A DNA stretch of 64,000 bases from Rutidosis leptorrhynchoides (taxonomy: Eukaryota > Streptophyta > Magnoliopsida > Asterales > Asteraceae): the NCBI RefSeq assembly GCF_046630445.1, contig NC_092333.1:706443501-706507500 (forward strand). The letters run 5' to 3'. Shown one piece after another: positions 1-12,500 of this stretch. The translations under genes were made by a program, and so were the position numbers. How positions within the stretch are numbered: position 1 is the first letter of the stretch; each line of letters opens with the position of its first letter. The notes beneath the pieces are model-generated. The model was not told the origin of the DNA. It saw nothing but the letters and a program-made list of their open reading frames with translations, and did not search any database.

Positions 1-679
1 GCTCTAGTGGTGTCTTGGACTGGTGCTCTGACTCCTTGAATGGCAATTGGTGAGCTTTGCCAAATTGACATCCAGCACATATTGTATCTGTTCGGATACC
101 AATTTGAGGAAGCCCATTTACAATGCGTTTTACCATCATCTCCTTTAACTTATTGTAGCCCACATGCCCAAGATGTTCATGCCACAAATCAGCCGTCTCA
201 TTCTTTCGAGTCTTGTCCACATATGCTGTTTCAGCAGATAGTACATAGACCGACTCTATTCTTCTTCCTTGCATAATTGAATTGCCAACCACCTTCACTC
301 TCTTGAATACGGACACATCTTCTGGTCCAAAGAGCACATAGTTCCCTTCTGCTGTTAATTGTGGTACTGACAGTAAATTCTTCTTTAGGCCAGGGACAAG
401 ATACACCTTCTCGAGTTGGAGCTTTTGAGAGTCGCCTTCATTTGGAATTATTGTCTTTCCAATGTGAGAAATAGACAACCTTGGATTGTTGGCTGTCAAC
501 ACGACTCTCTTTTCTTTGTAATCCTCCATTTCTTGCAGCTTTGTCCCATCGTTGGTCATATGATTTGAGCACCCAGAATCGATGATCCAATCATCTTTGT
601 AGTTTATTGTTGACTTTAAGGTTGCTGCAAGAGCTTGATCATCCATGCCAGCTTCAACAGAAAATCCAGCTTCTGCATC
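1..679 (-). pseudogene. copia protease and GAG-pre-integrase region (partial)
   Basis: Reading on from gag in the same frame after a single TGA, the minus strand encodes an aspartic protease motif DSGCSNHMT (around 540-575). The GAG-pre-integrase domain follows, with LWHEHLGHVGYNKL and the zinc-binding CAGCQFGKAH near the left edge. The frame stays open to position 1. The stop at 680-682 separates it from gag. Most plant copia elements translate gag and pol as one frame, so this is probably a nonsense mutation; programmed readthrough is the less likely alternative. The integrase core and RT are outside the window. Confidence 0.8.
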
Positions 680-1639
680 TCATGTTTCCTCATTAATGGT
701 TGCTTCAAATGTGACATCTTTCTTCTCATCTCTTGAGGTGGCCACATTTCCTTCAAAAGTTCGCCTTTTGGGGAATTTACAATCTCGAGCAAAATGACCC
801 TTCTTGCCACAATTGAAGCATTCACCATTCTTTCTCTTATCATTTACTCCATGTTGTTGGCTATGATCTCTTCTTCCTTGTTGAGCTCCCCGAGCTCCCC
901 TTGAAGCGTTGCCTTTTGACTTTGGGTGACTCTTCCATCCATATGTCTGACTTTCTTTCATCGCATCTTGTCTTAGAGATGTTGCTTTCTTCTTATTGGT
1001 AAAGAGTGCATCTTCTCCGTCTTTTATGGTTACTTCATTCATCTGCTTGGCTAATGCCTCTTGATTAGCCAATAAATTCTCCAACTCTATTAATGATGGT
1101 TGAGTAGGCCATCCTCTCACAGCGGCAATAAATCCATTATAATCGGACCTTAAGCCGTGGATGATAATTCTCTTCATCCTTGCATCACTCACTTTCTCTT
1201 CAGGAGCAAGTTGAGATATCTCACGACAAATAGATTTCACCTTGGTGAAATACTGAGAAATAGATAGACTTCCTTGTGAGATAACTGCGAGTTCATTTTC
1301 CAAGAGCTGGAGGCGTGCTTCATTCTTCTTTGAAAATAATTTTTCAAAAGTTTGCCAAGCTTCCTTTGGTGTTTTCTCGTCACGGATGTGCTCCAATAGA
1401 TCCTCCTCGATTGTAGTCTTCAATATAAATAAAGCCTTCCCGGCCTTGATGTTCCATTTTCTCAAGGCTTCGGCATTTTCTTTCGGTGGAGGCGTTGTGT
1501 CACTGCCAGCAACTATTTCCCATAAATCCTGTCCTTGTAGGTAGGATTCTATACAAGTTCGCCAATAACCATAGTTGTGGTTATTGAGACTCTTGATTCC
1601 ACTGCTCGTACTTGCAAGATCTGTCATCATGACGTCCAA
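680..1639 (-). CDS. copia gag (capsid/nucleocapsid), 319 aa
   Basis: Gag polyprotein of the copia element. The N-terminal two thirds is a helical capsid of the UBN2 type, with the typical start (NYGYWRTCIESYLQGQDLWE near residues 22-42) and the LENELAVISQGSLSISQYFTK region. A basic glycine-rich linker leads to a CCHC zinc knuckle, CFNCGKKGHFARDC, near residue 275. It would package element RNA into virus-like particles in the cytoplasm. The ATG is about 150 bp downstream of the primer site. The frame ends in TGA at 680, directly before the protease in the same frame, which would stop pol expression if not read through. Confidence 0.85.
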   Translation of the reverse strand: MDVMMTDLASTSSGIKSLNNHNYGYWRTCIESYLQGQDLWEIVAGSDTTPPPKENAEALRKWNIKAGKALFILKTTIEEDLLEHIRDEKTPKEAWQTFEKLFSKKNEARLQLLENELAVISQGSLSISQYFTKVKSICREISQLAPEEKVSDARMKRIIIHGLRSDYNGFIAAVRGWPTQPSLIELENLLANQEALAKQMNEVTIKDGEDALFTNKKKATSLRQDAMKESQTYGWKSHPKSKGNASRGARGAQQGRRDHSQQHGVNDKRKNGECFNCGKKGHFARDCKFPKRRTFEGNVATSRDEKKDVTFEATINEET

Positions 1640-1792
1640 CGTCCAATAAGCTTGGTCCCTGACCGATGAGCTTTCACAGTTCCTAACTGTGCTCTGATAG
1701 AATCTTCCTTAGAGCCTTGGTGAAAACAAGTCGATGTAAACGTCCAACGTTTTCCGATGAGTACCTCCACTAGCAATGGTCCCGAACGACCC

Positions 1793-1804
1793 GCTCTGAT
1801 ACCA
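1793..1804 (-). other. primer-binding site of the copia element (tRNA-Met type)
   Basis: Minus strand TGGTATCAGAGC, two bases inside the LTR end. This matches the usual complement of the plant initiator tRNA-Met 3' end. It fixes the orientation of the element and the inner LTR boundary. Confidence 0.85.
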
Positions 1805-1806
1805 AT

Positions 1807-2390
1807 TGTTGGAAGCTTCGATGAGCCCAACACACCCACTATAGAGGACCTAGGTTATACTCACTCACTACACCAACACTTTGACGTTGGTTAGCCTTTA
1901 ATTTTATGAATCCTTAGTGCACAATAATACTTAGGCGACAGTGTCGACCATATATCATTCAGGCGGTATAACCGACCATATATCACTTAGGCGGCAGAGC
2001 CGACCATATAATAGATATAACACAAGTGCACTAAGAACTTAAACACAAATTGAGGCTTAACCGGGAAACTTAACAAAGAACACTTTTATTAATACAAGGA
2101 AACAATTACAATATTATGAACTCAACTCACACACTTCTTACTTCCTCACAACTCTCACTCACTCCTTACACAAATGAACTACTCATCACCCATATTTATA
2201 CTACCCCATGGAATATTCTAGAAACTAGATATTTTCATGGATAAATATCTAGATATTTTCTACACATACAAATATCTAGATTTTTCCTATCAAATATTTC
2301 AAGATTTTTTCTACCATATTCTAAATTCTAGATATTTTCTTATACATATTAATATCTAGATATTTTACATATATACATCTACTAATACCA
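1807..2390 (-). repeat. 5' LTR of the copia element, 584 bp
   Basis: The minus strand starts TGGTATTAG and ends CTTCCAACA, giving the TG...CA ends of an LTR, followed by the primer site. The interior is AT-rich with repeated ATATCTAGA-type strings and a short stretch repeating a 'gcggyataaccgaccatatatc' theme near 1930-2010. Only this LTR is in the window, so the outer boundary is set by the TG end and by the start of LINE sequence at 2391. Confidence 0.75.
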
Positions 2391-3146
2391 AATTTGCATT
2401 GTATTTTAACACTAGGGAGGACATAGGGGGTCGTAATGCTTCATTGTTAGAGGCTCTACAACTCAAGATCCAGTTTGTACATGTGTCGGACCGTGAAGAC
2501 AAGTGGAAATTCTCTCTGAATGTAGATGGGATCTTCAGTGTTAAATATACACGTGAGTATATTGATCCGCATATTCTCCAAACATTACAAATTGAAACGA
2601 TATGGCTTAAATATATTTCGAATAAAGTGAATGTGGTTTGGTGGCGATTTAAGCTAGATTCTCTTCCTTTAAGTTGGAACCTTTCCACGTAAGGATTAGA
2701 AATATCGTCTATAATATGTCTAGTTTGCAATCAAGGTGTTGAGCATCAAAACACTTATTCATCGAGTGCTCGGGTGACTATGGATATTTGGAGGTCGGCT
2801 CGTGTTTGGCTAGATTGTTGTTTGCCAATTTCCAATAGTTGGACGGATGTTAAAGATTGGGTCGAGGTTGCATAGTTTCCTTCTACGACAAAGGATCAGA
2901 TTGCTACAGTCATAGTCACTCTTCTTTGAGTCCTATGACGATTCAGAAACGACATTGTCTATAATGATGTTGTAATTCGTAGATATAGCATGTTTGATGT
3001 AATTGAATTGTACGCATTTCATTGGCTAAAAAATAGGGGTATTGTAATTTCAAATTTGAACTTGTGGCTTTTAAAGTCTTTGTAATTTTCTCTCATAGTG
3101 TCTTGCTAGAAAGCGTTTAATATAAAGTCTTTTGGCGTTAAAAAGA
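2391..3146 (+). pseudogene. L1-type LINE, C-terminal zf-RVT region and 3' UTR fragment
   Basis: The plus strand encodes the end of an L1-clade ORF2. It has a conserved SDREDKWKFSLNVDGIFSVK block and a WWRFKLDSLPLSWNLST block, which belong to the reverse-transcriptase zinc-binding (zf-RVT) domain of plant LINEs, in a frame open from 2399 to 2692. The rest is frameshifted. A 3' UTR follows with the phrase 'gtcttgctagaaagcgttt' and an end near 'ggcgttaaaaag'. The same 3' UTR phrases recur in the LINE fragment at 42666-43460, so both are the same family. The 5' side is cut by the copia LTR. Confidence 0.75.
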
Positions 3147-3218
3147 ATAAATAATATTAAAAGATATCGATACTTAGTATAATTTTTCATCAAACTTTTT
3201 AGTGAATTTAGTAACAAC

Positions 3219-3234
3219 AATTTGAACGAACTAT
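3219..3234. repeat. target-site duplication of the RTE LINE, left copy
   Basis: AATTTGAACGAACTAT. The same 16 bases occur at 40245-40260 directly after the (TTG)n tail. Together they bracket an RTE element whose two halves are now about 35 kb apart. Confidence 0.85.
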
Positions 3235-3237
3235 GGA

Positions 3238-4605
3238 ATGGAGACGGGGGTTAGATGGTTGACAAACCTTTTCAACACGACGTTTAGAAGCGAAAATATG
3301 CCTATGGAATGGAGACTCAGTGAGGTTATTCCCATTTACAAGAACAAGGGAGATGCGCAATTATGTAGTAACTATAGAGGCATAAAGTTACTCAGTCATA
3401 CTATAAAGCTTTGGGAAAGAGTGATCGAGACGAGGCTCAGACGCGAGACAAAGGTTTCAGAGAACCAATTCGGCTTCATGCCAGGACGCTCGTCGATGGA
3501 AGCGATTCACATAGTTAGAAGCCTTATGGAGAAGTATAGGGAAAAGCAAAAGAACCTACACATAGCGTTCTTAGACTTGGAAAAAGCTTATGACTGTGTC
3601 CCGCGTGAGCTAATTTGGAAGACTCTTAATGCTAGGGGAGTCCCAAGTAGATATATAAGATCTATTAGAGATATGTACGAGGGGGCGAAGACTCGTGTAC
3701 GTACGACGGTAGGAAACACAGAGTTTTTCCCGGTAGAGGTTGGTTTACATCAGGGATCTGCCCTTAGCCCTTATCTTTTCGCTTTGATCCTAGACGAGTT
3801 GACTCATAGGATATAAGACAACATCCCATGGTGCCTGATTTTTGCCGACGATATTGTATTAGTTTCGGATTCTCAGGATGAGCTTAACAGGAGGCTAGAG
3901 CAATGGAGGATCGCCTTAGAATCAAATGGCCTACGGATTAGCAGACTTAAATCGGAGTACCTTAGATGCGATTTCAAGGGGGCGAAGAGGAACACGACGA
4001 TATAGTGGATATCAGAATTGGGGATCAGATTCTACCCCCACAAGAGTCCTTTAGATATTTAGGCTCGATGCTTCACATTTCGGGAAGGATAGATGAAGAT
4101 GTGACGCATCGTATACGAGTAGGATGGTTGAAGTGGAGGGCTGCGAAAGGGGTGTTGTGCGACAAGAAGGTCCCACTTAAACTGAAAGGTAAATTCTTTA
4201 AGGTGGCAATTAGACCAGCCATGTTGTACGGATCAGAGTGTTGGCCAATGACGAAGGCCCAAGAGAAGAGGATGGAGGTGGCAGAAATGAGGATGCTTAG
4301 ATGGACGTGTGGTAAGACCATGCTAGATATGATACCAAATGGAGTGTTTAGGGAGAAATTGGAAATTGGGAACATCATCAACAAACTTAGGGAAGGACGA
4401 CTTAGATGGTTTGGGCATGTTAGGGGGCGCCCACTTTTAGCCCCAGTTAGGAGAGTCGAGACCCTCGCTGTTGGCGGCGTAAGGAGAAGGGTAGACCTAG
4501 ACGTAGGATGGAGGATAGATTGAAGCTTGACATGAAAGAGCTCCTACTGACGGAGGACATGACTTCTGATAGGAGCCTGTGGAGGAGTAGAATTAGAATT
4601 ATTGA
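3238..4605 (+). pseudogene. RTE LINE reverse transcriptase, broken
   Basis: This is reverse transcriptase of the RTE clade. The open part at 3238-3816 covers fingers and palm, with [60 protein letters not shown] and [19 protein letters not shown] at 3814-3816 interrupts, and the same frame goes on with the catalytic IFADDIVL near 3838-3861. A frameshift near 3975-3990 moves to the frame of 3966-4523 (FRYLGSML, AMLYGSECW, MRMLRWTCG, GRLRWFGHV). A second shift near 4480-4505 leads to the conserved end (LTEDMTSDRSLWRSRIRI). With one stop and two shifts it cannot make enzyme, and the N-terminal endonuclease is absent through 5' truncation. Confidence 0.85.
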
Positions 4606-5193
<588 letters not shown>

Positions 5194-7438
5194 TGTAACG
5201 TCCTCCCAATAGGGTCTGGAAGAAACGTTACTAATATCAAATAAACCAACATATTATAATACGAGAACAATACTAATTGAGAAAATTTAACTTTATTGAG
5301 TACGCAGCGGAAAATGAAATGTCGTTACAATAATGGAAATAACGATAAAGTAATTGTTCATATGCAGAAGTAATAAATGCGATATCTCTTGATCCTAAGT
5401 CCAAGTAGCATCACATAAGTAGTAGATAAGAAAGCTTGAATCAAACAGCACCTGAGACAAAACATGCTAAAGTGTCAACCAAAAAGGTTGAGTGAAGTTC
5501 ATAGGTTTAACAAAAGTAGTTATCGTTGTTTTTAGACCACAAGATTTAGTTGTAAAGTTGATCTCCCGCAGGATCAAAAAGTAGATCTCGCAGATCCAAA
5601 AGTAGTACTGATTCGTGATATTTTAGACTAAACGTTTGTTTTGTTGCCCCGATGATAAGTTGGCAGTACCTTATCACCATGTTTAAATCATTATTAAGTA
5701 ATACAAAGACATCACGGTCGGGGACGTTACTCCCAATAGGCCTACCCCCAATAATTAAGAATGCCTTATCCTGAAAGCAATTAAAAAATATCACTGTGAG
5801 GTCTTAGTAGCATAAGCTAGTCATAGTACAGTTTAGGTTCGTACTTGTGTCTAAGTTGTTTAAAGTATAAAAGCAGCATGTGTCTCACCCCAGTAAGTAT
5901 AAAAAGTGCTATAGCAATAAGAGTGGGGCTATGAAAGTCACCTTAGTAAGTAGAGAGAGAGTTATTCCTCGGAATAAAGAGTTGAACGAGTGAGCAGGAA
6001 AGTCAACCTATTGACATTTAAGAGTAGTTAAGTGTTTTGCCCATGTTTAAGTTTAAGTATGTGTTTAAGTATAGTTTGTTTTACTAAGTTTCTATTCCTA
6101 GTAAGTTACTATTTTTATAAAGTTTCCATTTTTAGAAAGTTTCTTATTTTACTAAGTTTCTATGACTAGAGAGTTTCTACTTTTATGAGTGTTTTTCATT
6201 TTAGGATACTTGCCGTATTAGATAAGCTTCAAATCACCCTTTTCCCTTCGAATGGCTAATTTAGATCTAGGGGCTTGAGCCATAGGACCCTTTAAATCGG
6301 AAATCCAAACCCTCTGCCTAGAATCTCGTAGAAACCATTCGTCAAGAAAGTTCGAAGATCTATACATCTCTAATACATATCCCAAAATGTTTTTGTGCTA
6401 CAATATAAGTAGTAGGTTATAGGTGCTAGTAATAGTAATAGTGTATACATGTTAAGTACTAGTATAAGTAGTATTAGGGTTTAAGGTTTTAATATGTATA
6501 TGTATATATAATTCGTATATATACATAAATTTTTTTTTTTTTTTACATGTATATATGTATATATAAATCTAGGAGTGTTCATGTATATACTTATGAATAA
6601 CAAGTTTATAATATGAATATGAATTAACAAAGATTAAAGTTTATGTAAATAGTTTAGGGTTTATGTTATACCTTTGAAGATTCAAGATAATTAACAAAGA
6701 AAAGATGAACACGATGAAGATGGAAGATCAAAGCCTTAAAAATCTTGAAGAACTCCTTGAAGATTCTTGAAGAACACGAAGAACAAGCTTGGAGATCCGA
6801 ATACCACAAGAGAGGGAGAGGGAGAGATTGTTTTTGAGAGAGGATTTTGGTGTGATTTGTGAATGAGAAACTAGGAGTCTGGGAGTGTTTATATAGTGCA
6901 AGTATTAGAGTGTTAGTCAACATAAGGATGTTCTAATTAATGATTTTATTTTGTTTTATAATTTTTAGTCAACAAAAGGTGGTACTAGTTTATAATTAGT
7001 CAACATAAGGATGTACTAGTTTATACTTTGTTTTTAGTCAACATAAGGATATAATTGTTTAAGATTCTTTAGTCTCATTATTATTACTATTATTATTATT
7101 ATTATGTTTATTATTATTTTTACATTTACTACATGATAAGTATTATTTTCTTTTTACTAATTCATGACTTGTATTTATTTTTATTTAGTTCCCAATTGTT
7201 TTATTATTTATATAAATGTCACTTTTTATTTATTACTTATAGATAAATAGTTATAAATAATATTATTGAAATGCATAAATTTTAATTAGCAGTGAGTGTC
7301 GAATAAAAGTTTATTATTTGGTCAACGTTAAATTGATTGTGTATATAACAACCCTTAAATAATTAATACGTATAGTCAGACAGTAAACCCTAGGGTCATT
7401 TCAGTAATTTCAGAAGTTAAAAAGTGAGGGTTGTTATA
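5194..7438 (-). repeat. LTR of element A, left copy (element 3' LTR), 2245 bp
   Basis: Starts TGTAACGTCC and ends GGGTTGTTATA. It matches the right copy almost base for base over its whole length except for a MITE present only in the right copy. I counted roughly 15-18 substitutions or small indels by eye. An 82-codon open frame on the minus strand at 5546-5794 is present identically in both LTRs but resembles nothing I know. Confidence 0.85.
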
Positions 7439-7780
7439 GTACCTCCCCGTTAATAAAAACTTCGTCCCGAAGTTTTAGGTAGACTTCTCGGATGCATCAG
7501 CAGTTGAGAAGAGATGGGGATATTTCCGTTTCATATGGTCTTTGCGTTCCCAGGTATATTTGGGGCCTCTACGCGAATTCCAACAGACTTTAATGATAGG
7601 TATGTTGCTTTTACGCGTTTGTTTGACCTTTCCTTCCATGATTTCTATAGGTTCTTCAACGAAGTGCATTTTATCATTAATGCGAAGATCATTCAAAATG
7701 ATGATGTTATACAAGTCATTTCAGTAAATTGGATACATGAAATGTGTTATGAATGGTATTGAGCTCATTTAAAACCTTGA
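7439..7780 (-). pseudogene. element A pol, C-terminal chromodomain-like remnant
   Basis: The minus strand 7714 to 7475 encodes LRINDKMHFVEEPIEIM...NIPIIKVCWNSRRGPKYTWERKDHMKRKYPHLF, followed directly by the LTR. This is the end of a gypsy integrase with a chromodomain-like tail. It is clearly related to the same region of element B ([18 protein letters not shown]...). Upstream homology (NTFHVSNLL) continues only to about 7775 and carries stops. Beyond that no pol sequence can be followed, so a deletion junction lies near 7775. Confidence 0.75.
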
Positions 7781-8154
7781 GCATTTTATGCCACAATATT
7801 AGGGCAGACAAACAGAGAGGAGTTCGTGAAAATCACAGTCATGAAATTTGATAGAGATCTTCATTGTTTACAACAAGAATATTTTAATGATGAATATAAG
7901 TTGAAAAATAAAGTTTTATCACTATTGAATAATATGGATAAAACGATTCGTTTATAGGAAGAGTATAAACGAAGCTATCATAAAAGAGTGAAATGAGAAA
8001 ATTAAATGTTCGCCTTAACTTTTGACGTAGTCACGATTGATTTCCGGAATTCAAGGAATTAAAGAAAATCTTCATAATCTATAAGATTTGATTCTCCGGT
8101 ATTTACGAAATTTTGAGATTTGTTTGATTAAATGCGGTGATTTGCCTCGATTGA
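7781..8154. other. element A interior, non-coding, left of the B insertion
   Basis: No coding similarity is visible. It was contiguous with 33886 onward before B inserted (TSD ATTGA at 8150-8154). It may supply upstream sequence for the small plus-strand ORF at 33985. Confidence 0.5.
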
Positions 8155-9239
8155 TGTAACGACCCGTCAAAATCGCTATTGACGCGGCACGTTAATCATT
8201 GATTCCACAGTGAGGTTTTGACCTCTATATGATACGTTTTGATAAAATATTGCATTCATTAAAATAAGTGACTTTCTAAACATAGAAAGTTATAAACATG
8301 TGGGCAAGTGCTTAGGTATAAGCAAAACCCCGAAATACATAAGTCATTAATTTACAGGTTGACATCACAGTCCAATTATTTATTACACAACGCAGTTTTA
8401 TTTTGAATGCAATAAACTTTGTACAAAGCATGAGAGACTCCATGCAGGCAACAAGCACATCACAGCGGAAGCATTCTAAGGACCTGAGAATAAAACATGC
8501 TAAAAAGTCAACACGAATGTTGGTGAGTTATAGGTTTAATTGCTCGAGTCATAAACATATATAAAGATAGACCACAAGATTTCATCAAAAGTTAATAGAT
8601 TCTACGTAACAGAGCACCCTGGCAACTAAACTTAACGCTATAGTGATAATTACCCCATTCGTTTTAATACACGCAAACCAACGTGTTTTAAACTCAAATA
8701 ACATACGTCCGTTAAAAGGCTAGCGCTCTAGCTCGGACGGGGATGTCAAGCCCTATGGATCCATATACAATTATTCGCGCCCACCAGTCCATATCCTATG
8801 TACTGGCAGCTACTAGTTACCAAAGCTAAGGGATTTCCGGTTTAACTCAGTGTAGAATTTAGTATGTACTTGTGTCTTATCGCGTTTAAAATAAATTGCA
8901 TGTATTCTCAGCTCAAAAATATTTAAAGTATTTAAAAAGGGATCTATAACTCACAGTTCAATATTGAGACTCAATATTGTTGGCAAATTGCGTAGACGTA
9001 ATGATGGTAGACGACTGTATGGTTGGCCTTGGATTCAAGAACAATACCCCGAACAATACCCAATATTTCCTTAGCTTAAAGCGGTTTGAAACCCGAATTA
9101 AAACACCCTCGAATATACTTTATTATTATTAAACTTAAATTATAATTATAATTATAAATTAAAACTTATTACAGATATATTTATGAAAAATATCGTCGAG
9201 CAAAACTGACCTTTTATAGTACTTTTCGATTTACTGTAG

Positions 9240-9289
9240 CTCATGCGATCGCATGAGTTTTCAGTGTTTTTGCCATGCGATCGCATGGC
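9240..9289. repeat. paired CpG-rich palindromes in the B LTR
   Basis: CTCATGCGATCGCATGAG (9240-9257) and GCCATGCGATCGCATGGC (9272-9289) are both perfect palindromes that share the core CATGCGATCGCATG. They are separated by 14 T-rich bases. The pair recurs at 33459-33508 in the other B LTR and at 46114-46163 and 53421-53470 in D. Confidence 0.95.
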
Positions 9290-9325
9290 CGCCTTTTCTG
9301 TTTTTGTTTGCTAGTTCGTCGACAT

Positions 9326-9470
9326 CAAATAGTGTTTACTGTAGCAAATAGTGTTTACTGTAGTAAATAGTGTTACTGTAGCAAATAGCGTTTTACTGTA
9401 GCAAATTGTGTTTTACTGTAGCAAAGTAACTTTTACTGTAACAAATAGGGTTTTACTGTAGGAAAGTCGT
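9326..9470. repeat. tandem ACTGTAGCAAATAG array in the B LTR
   Basis: About seven to eight imperfect copies of an 18-20 bp unit (tttactgtagcaaatagtg) lie next to the palindromes. The array recurs near 33546-33690, 46200-46345 and 53508-53640, with different substitutions in each LTR. Confidence 0.85.
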
Positions 9471-9579
9471 TTTTACTTGTACATATATATATATACATAC
9501 ATATAATTGTTCATGAATCGTCGAGAGTAATCAAAGGTAATTGTATATATGAAACAGTTCTAAAATTTTGAGACTCAAT

Positions 9580-12500
9580 CTAACAGACTTTGTTTAGCGT
9601 GTTAAAATAATAAACCGTATAGAGAATTGGTTTAAATAAGTCAAAAATTTTCGGGTCATCACAGTACCTCCCCCTTAAAGAAAATTTCGTCCCGAAATTT
9701 TGAGTAGTACCTGTTTCATGAGCGATATCAGTGAACAAATGTGGATACTTTTGCTTCATCTGATCTTCACGTTCCCAAGTAAACTCGGGTCCTCGTCTTG
9801 CGTTCCAACGAACTCTAACTATCGGTATTTTGCTTTGTTTTAATTGTTTGACCTCACGGTCCATGATTTCAACAGGTTCTTCGACAAAATGGAGTTTATC
9901 ATTAATTCGTATTTCGTCAAGAGGAATTACGACATCCTCTTCAGCTAAACATTTCTTCAAATTTGACACGTGAAATGTGTCGTGAACACTACTAAGTTCT
10001 TGCGGTAGCTTTAATCGATAAGCAACTACTCCAATTCTTTCGGTGATTTCAAAGGGTCCTACGTACCTAGGACTTAGCTTTCCTCGTTTACCGAATCGTA
10101 CAACGCCTTTCCAGGGTGACACTTTCAACATGACTTTGTCGCCCACTTGAAATTCTAGCGGTTTTCTTCTTACATCAGCATAACTCTTTTGGCGACTCAT
10201 GGCCGTTTTCAATCGCTGTTGTATTTGAATGATCTTTTCGGTGGTTTCGTGAATAATTTCTGGTCCAGTAAGTTGTCTTTCTCCTACTTCACTCCAACAG
10301 ATAGGAGATCTGCACTTTCTACCGTAAAGTGCTTCAAATGGTGCTGCGTTGATGCTCGTATGATAGCTGTTATTGTATGAAAATTCTGCCAACGGTAAGT
10401 GTCGATCCCAACTGGTTCCAAAGTCAATCACGCATGCCCGTAACATGTCTTCCAATGTTTGTATTATTCTTTCACTTTGACCATCTGTCTGTGGGTGATA
10501 AGCGGTGCTCATATCTAATCGAGTTCCCAATGCTTTTTGTAATGATTGCCAAAAACGTGATGTGAATCGGGTGTCACGATCAGATATGATGGAGATAGGT
10601 ACACCATGCCTGGAAACTACTTCCTTCAAATATAGGCGTGCTAATTTCTCCATACTGTCTGTCTCCTTTATTGGTAGGAAGTGAGCTGATTTAGTTAGAC
10701 GATCAACTATCACCCAAATAGTATCATGACTACTTGCAGTCCTTGGCAATTTCGTAATGAAATCCATGGTTATTCTTTCCCATTTCCACTGCGGAATTTC
10801 TGGTTGTTGTAGTAATCCTGACGGCTTTTGGTGCTCAGCTTTGACCTTTGCACACGTCAAACATTTGCTTACATAAGTAGCAATTTCTGTCTTCATATTA
10901 GGCCACCAATAAAACTTCTTGAGATCGTGGTACATTTTCCCATTTCCTGGGTGAATTGAGTACCTCGTTTTGTGTGCTTCATCCAGTACTAGTTGCCTTA
11001 GGTTACCATGTTTTGGTACCCATATCCTACCAGCAAAATACAGGGTTCCATCGGCTTTTTCTTCAAGTTGTTTTTCTAACCCTTTGCTCATTTCGCCTTT
11101 TTCGTTTTCTTCTTTTAAAGCTTCTAACTGTGCTGCTTGAATTTGCTTTGTGAGATCAGTACGAATTGTAATATTCAAAGCTCGAACCCTAAGAGGTTTT
11201 ACTCTTTCTTTTCGACTTAAGGCATCAGCTACAACATTAGCCTTTCCAGGGTGGTAACGAATTTCACAATCGTAATCGTTTAACAACTCTACCCAGCGAC
11301 GTTGCCTCATATTGAGTTGTTTTTGATCAAAAATATGCTGAAGACTCTTATGGTCAGTGTACACTGTACACTTGGTGCCATACAGATAGTGTCTCCATAT
11401 TTTGAGTGCAAAAACTACTGCTCCAAGTTCTAAATCATGCGTCGTATAGTTCTTTTCATGAATTTTTAGTTGTCGTGAGGCATATGCGATGACTTTTGTG
11501 CGTTGCATTAATACACATCCTAAACCTTGGCGTGAAGCATCACAATAGATCACGAAATCATCATTTCCTTCCGGTAATGACAAAATGGGTGCAGACGTTA
11601 ACTTCTTCTTTAATAACTGGAATGAGGATTCCTGTTCTGTGGACCAATCATACTTCTTTCCTTTTTGAGTCAATGCAGTTAAGGGTTTGGCGATTCTAGA
11701 GAAATCTTGAATGAATCTTCGGTAGTAACCAGCAAGACCTAAGAATTGGCGAATTTGTGTTGGAGTCTTCGGGATTTCCCATTTACTAATGGCTTCGATC
11801 TTGGCGGGGTCAACTTTAATTCCATGTTTACTGACAACATGGCCCAAAAATTGTACTTCTTGTAACCAGAAATCACACTTCGAAAATTTTGCGTACAATT
11901 CTTCTTTCTTGAGTATCTCTAGTACCAGTCTTAAGTGTTGCTCATGTTCTTCCTTGTTCTTTGAGTAAATCAATATGTCGTCGATAAAAACAATAACAAA
12001 TTTGTCTAAATACGGTCTACAGATGCGATTCATTAGATCCATGAATACTGCTGGAGCATTAGTTAATCCAAAAGGCATGACTAGGAACTCATAGTGACCG
12101 TAACGGGTTCTGAACGCGGTTTTAGGAACATCTTCTTCCTTCACTCTCAGTTGATGATATCCGGAGCGTAGATCAATCTTAGAATAAACACTTGATCCTT
12201 GCAATTGATCAAATAAATCATCAATCCTCGGTAATGGGTACCGATTCTTGATCGTTAATTTGTTTAATTCTCGGTAATCTATGCACATTCTCATAGATCC
12301 ATCCTTCTTCTTGACGAACAGAATAGGAGCACCCCAAGGTGAAAAACTAGGACGAATAAATCCACGGTCCGATAATTCTTGCAACTGGTCTTGTAATTCT
12401 TGCATTTCTGAAGGTGCAAGTCTATATGGAGATCGGGCTACAGGTGCAGCTCCTGGTATGAGATCAATCTGGAATTCTACACATCTATGTGGAGGTAGCC

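Larger units (their letters stand above)
1..2390 (-). mobile_element. Ty1/copia LTR retrotransposon, 5' part (runs off the window)
   Basis: The 5' end of a copia element lies on the minus strand. In element order there is a 5' LTR (2390 to 1807), a tRNA-Met-type primer site (1804 to 1793), gag with a CCHC knuckle, and a protease/GAG-pre-integrase stretch that leaves the window at position 1. The gag-protease-integrase order is that of copia. The remaining integrase, RT and 3' LTR lie outside, so TSD and age cannot be judged. It inserted into the 3' portion of a LINE, which begins immediately at 2391. Confidence 0.9.
8155..9663 (-). repeat. LTR of element B, left copy, 1509 bp
   Basis: Compared by eye with the right copy there are about eight substitutions or small indels. 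It contains two 18-bp perfect palindromes (9240-9257, 9272-9289) and a tandem array of a unit of about 19 bp containing ACTGTAGCAAATAGTGTTT (about 9326-9470). The pol stop codon lies inside this LTR at 9580. Confidence 0.9.

Noticed and set aside
3966-4523. Independent 185-residue gene
   Set aside because: It is the C-terminal part of the broken RTE reverse transcriptase after a frameshift.
5546-5794. 82-codon minus-strand frame present twice (also 37805-38053)
   Set aside because: Identity between copies follows from its location in the two LTRs of A; no start context or domain supports a protein.
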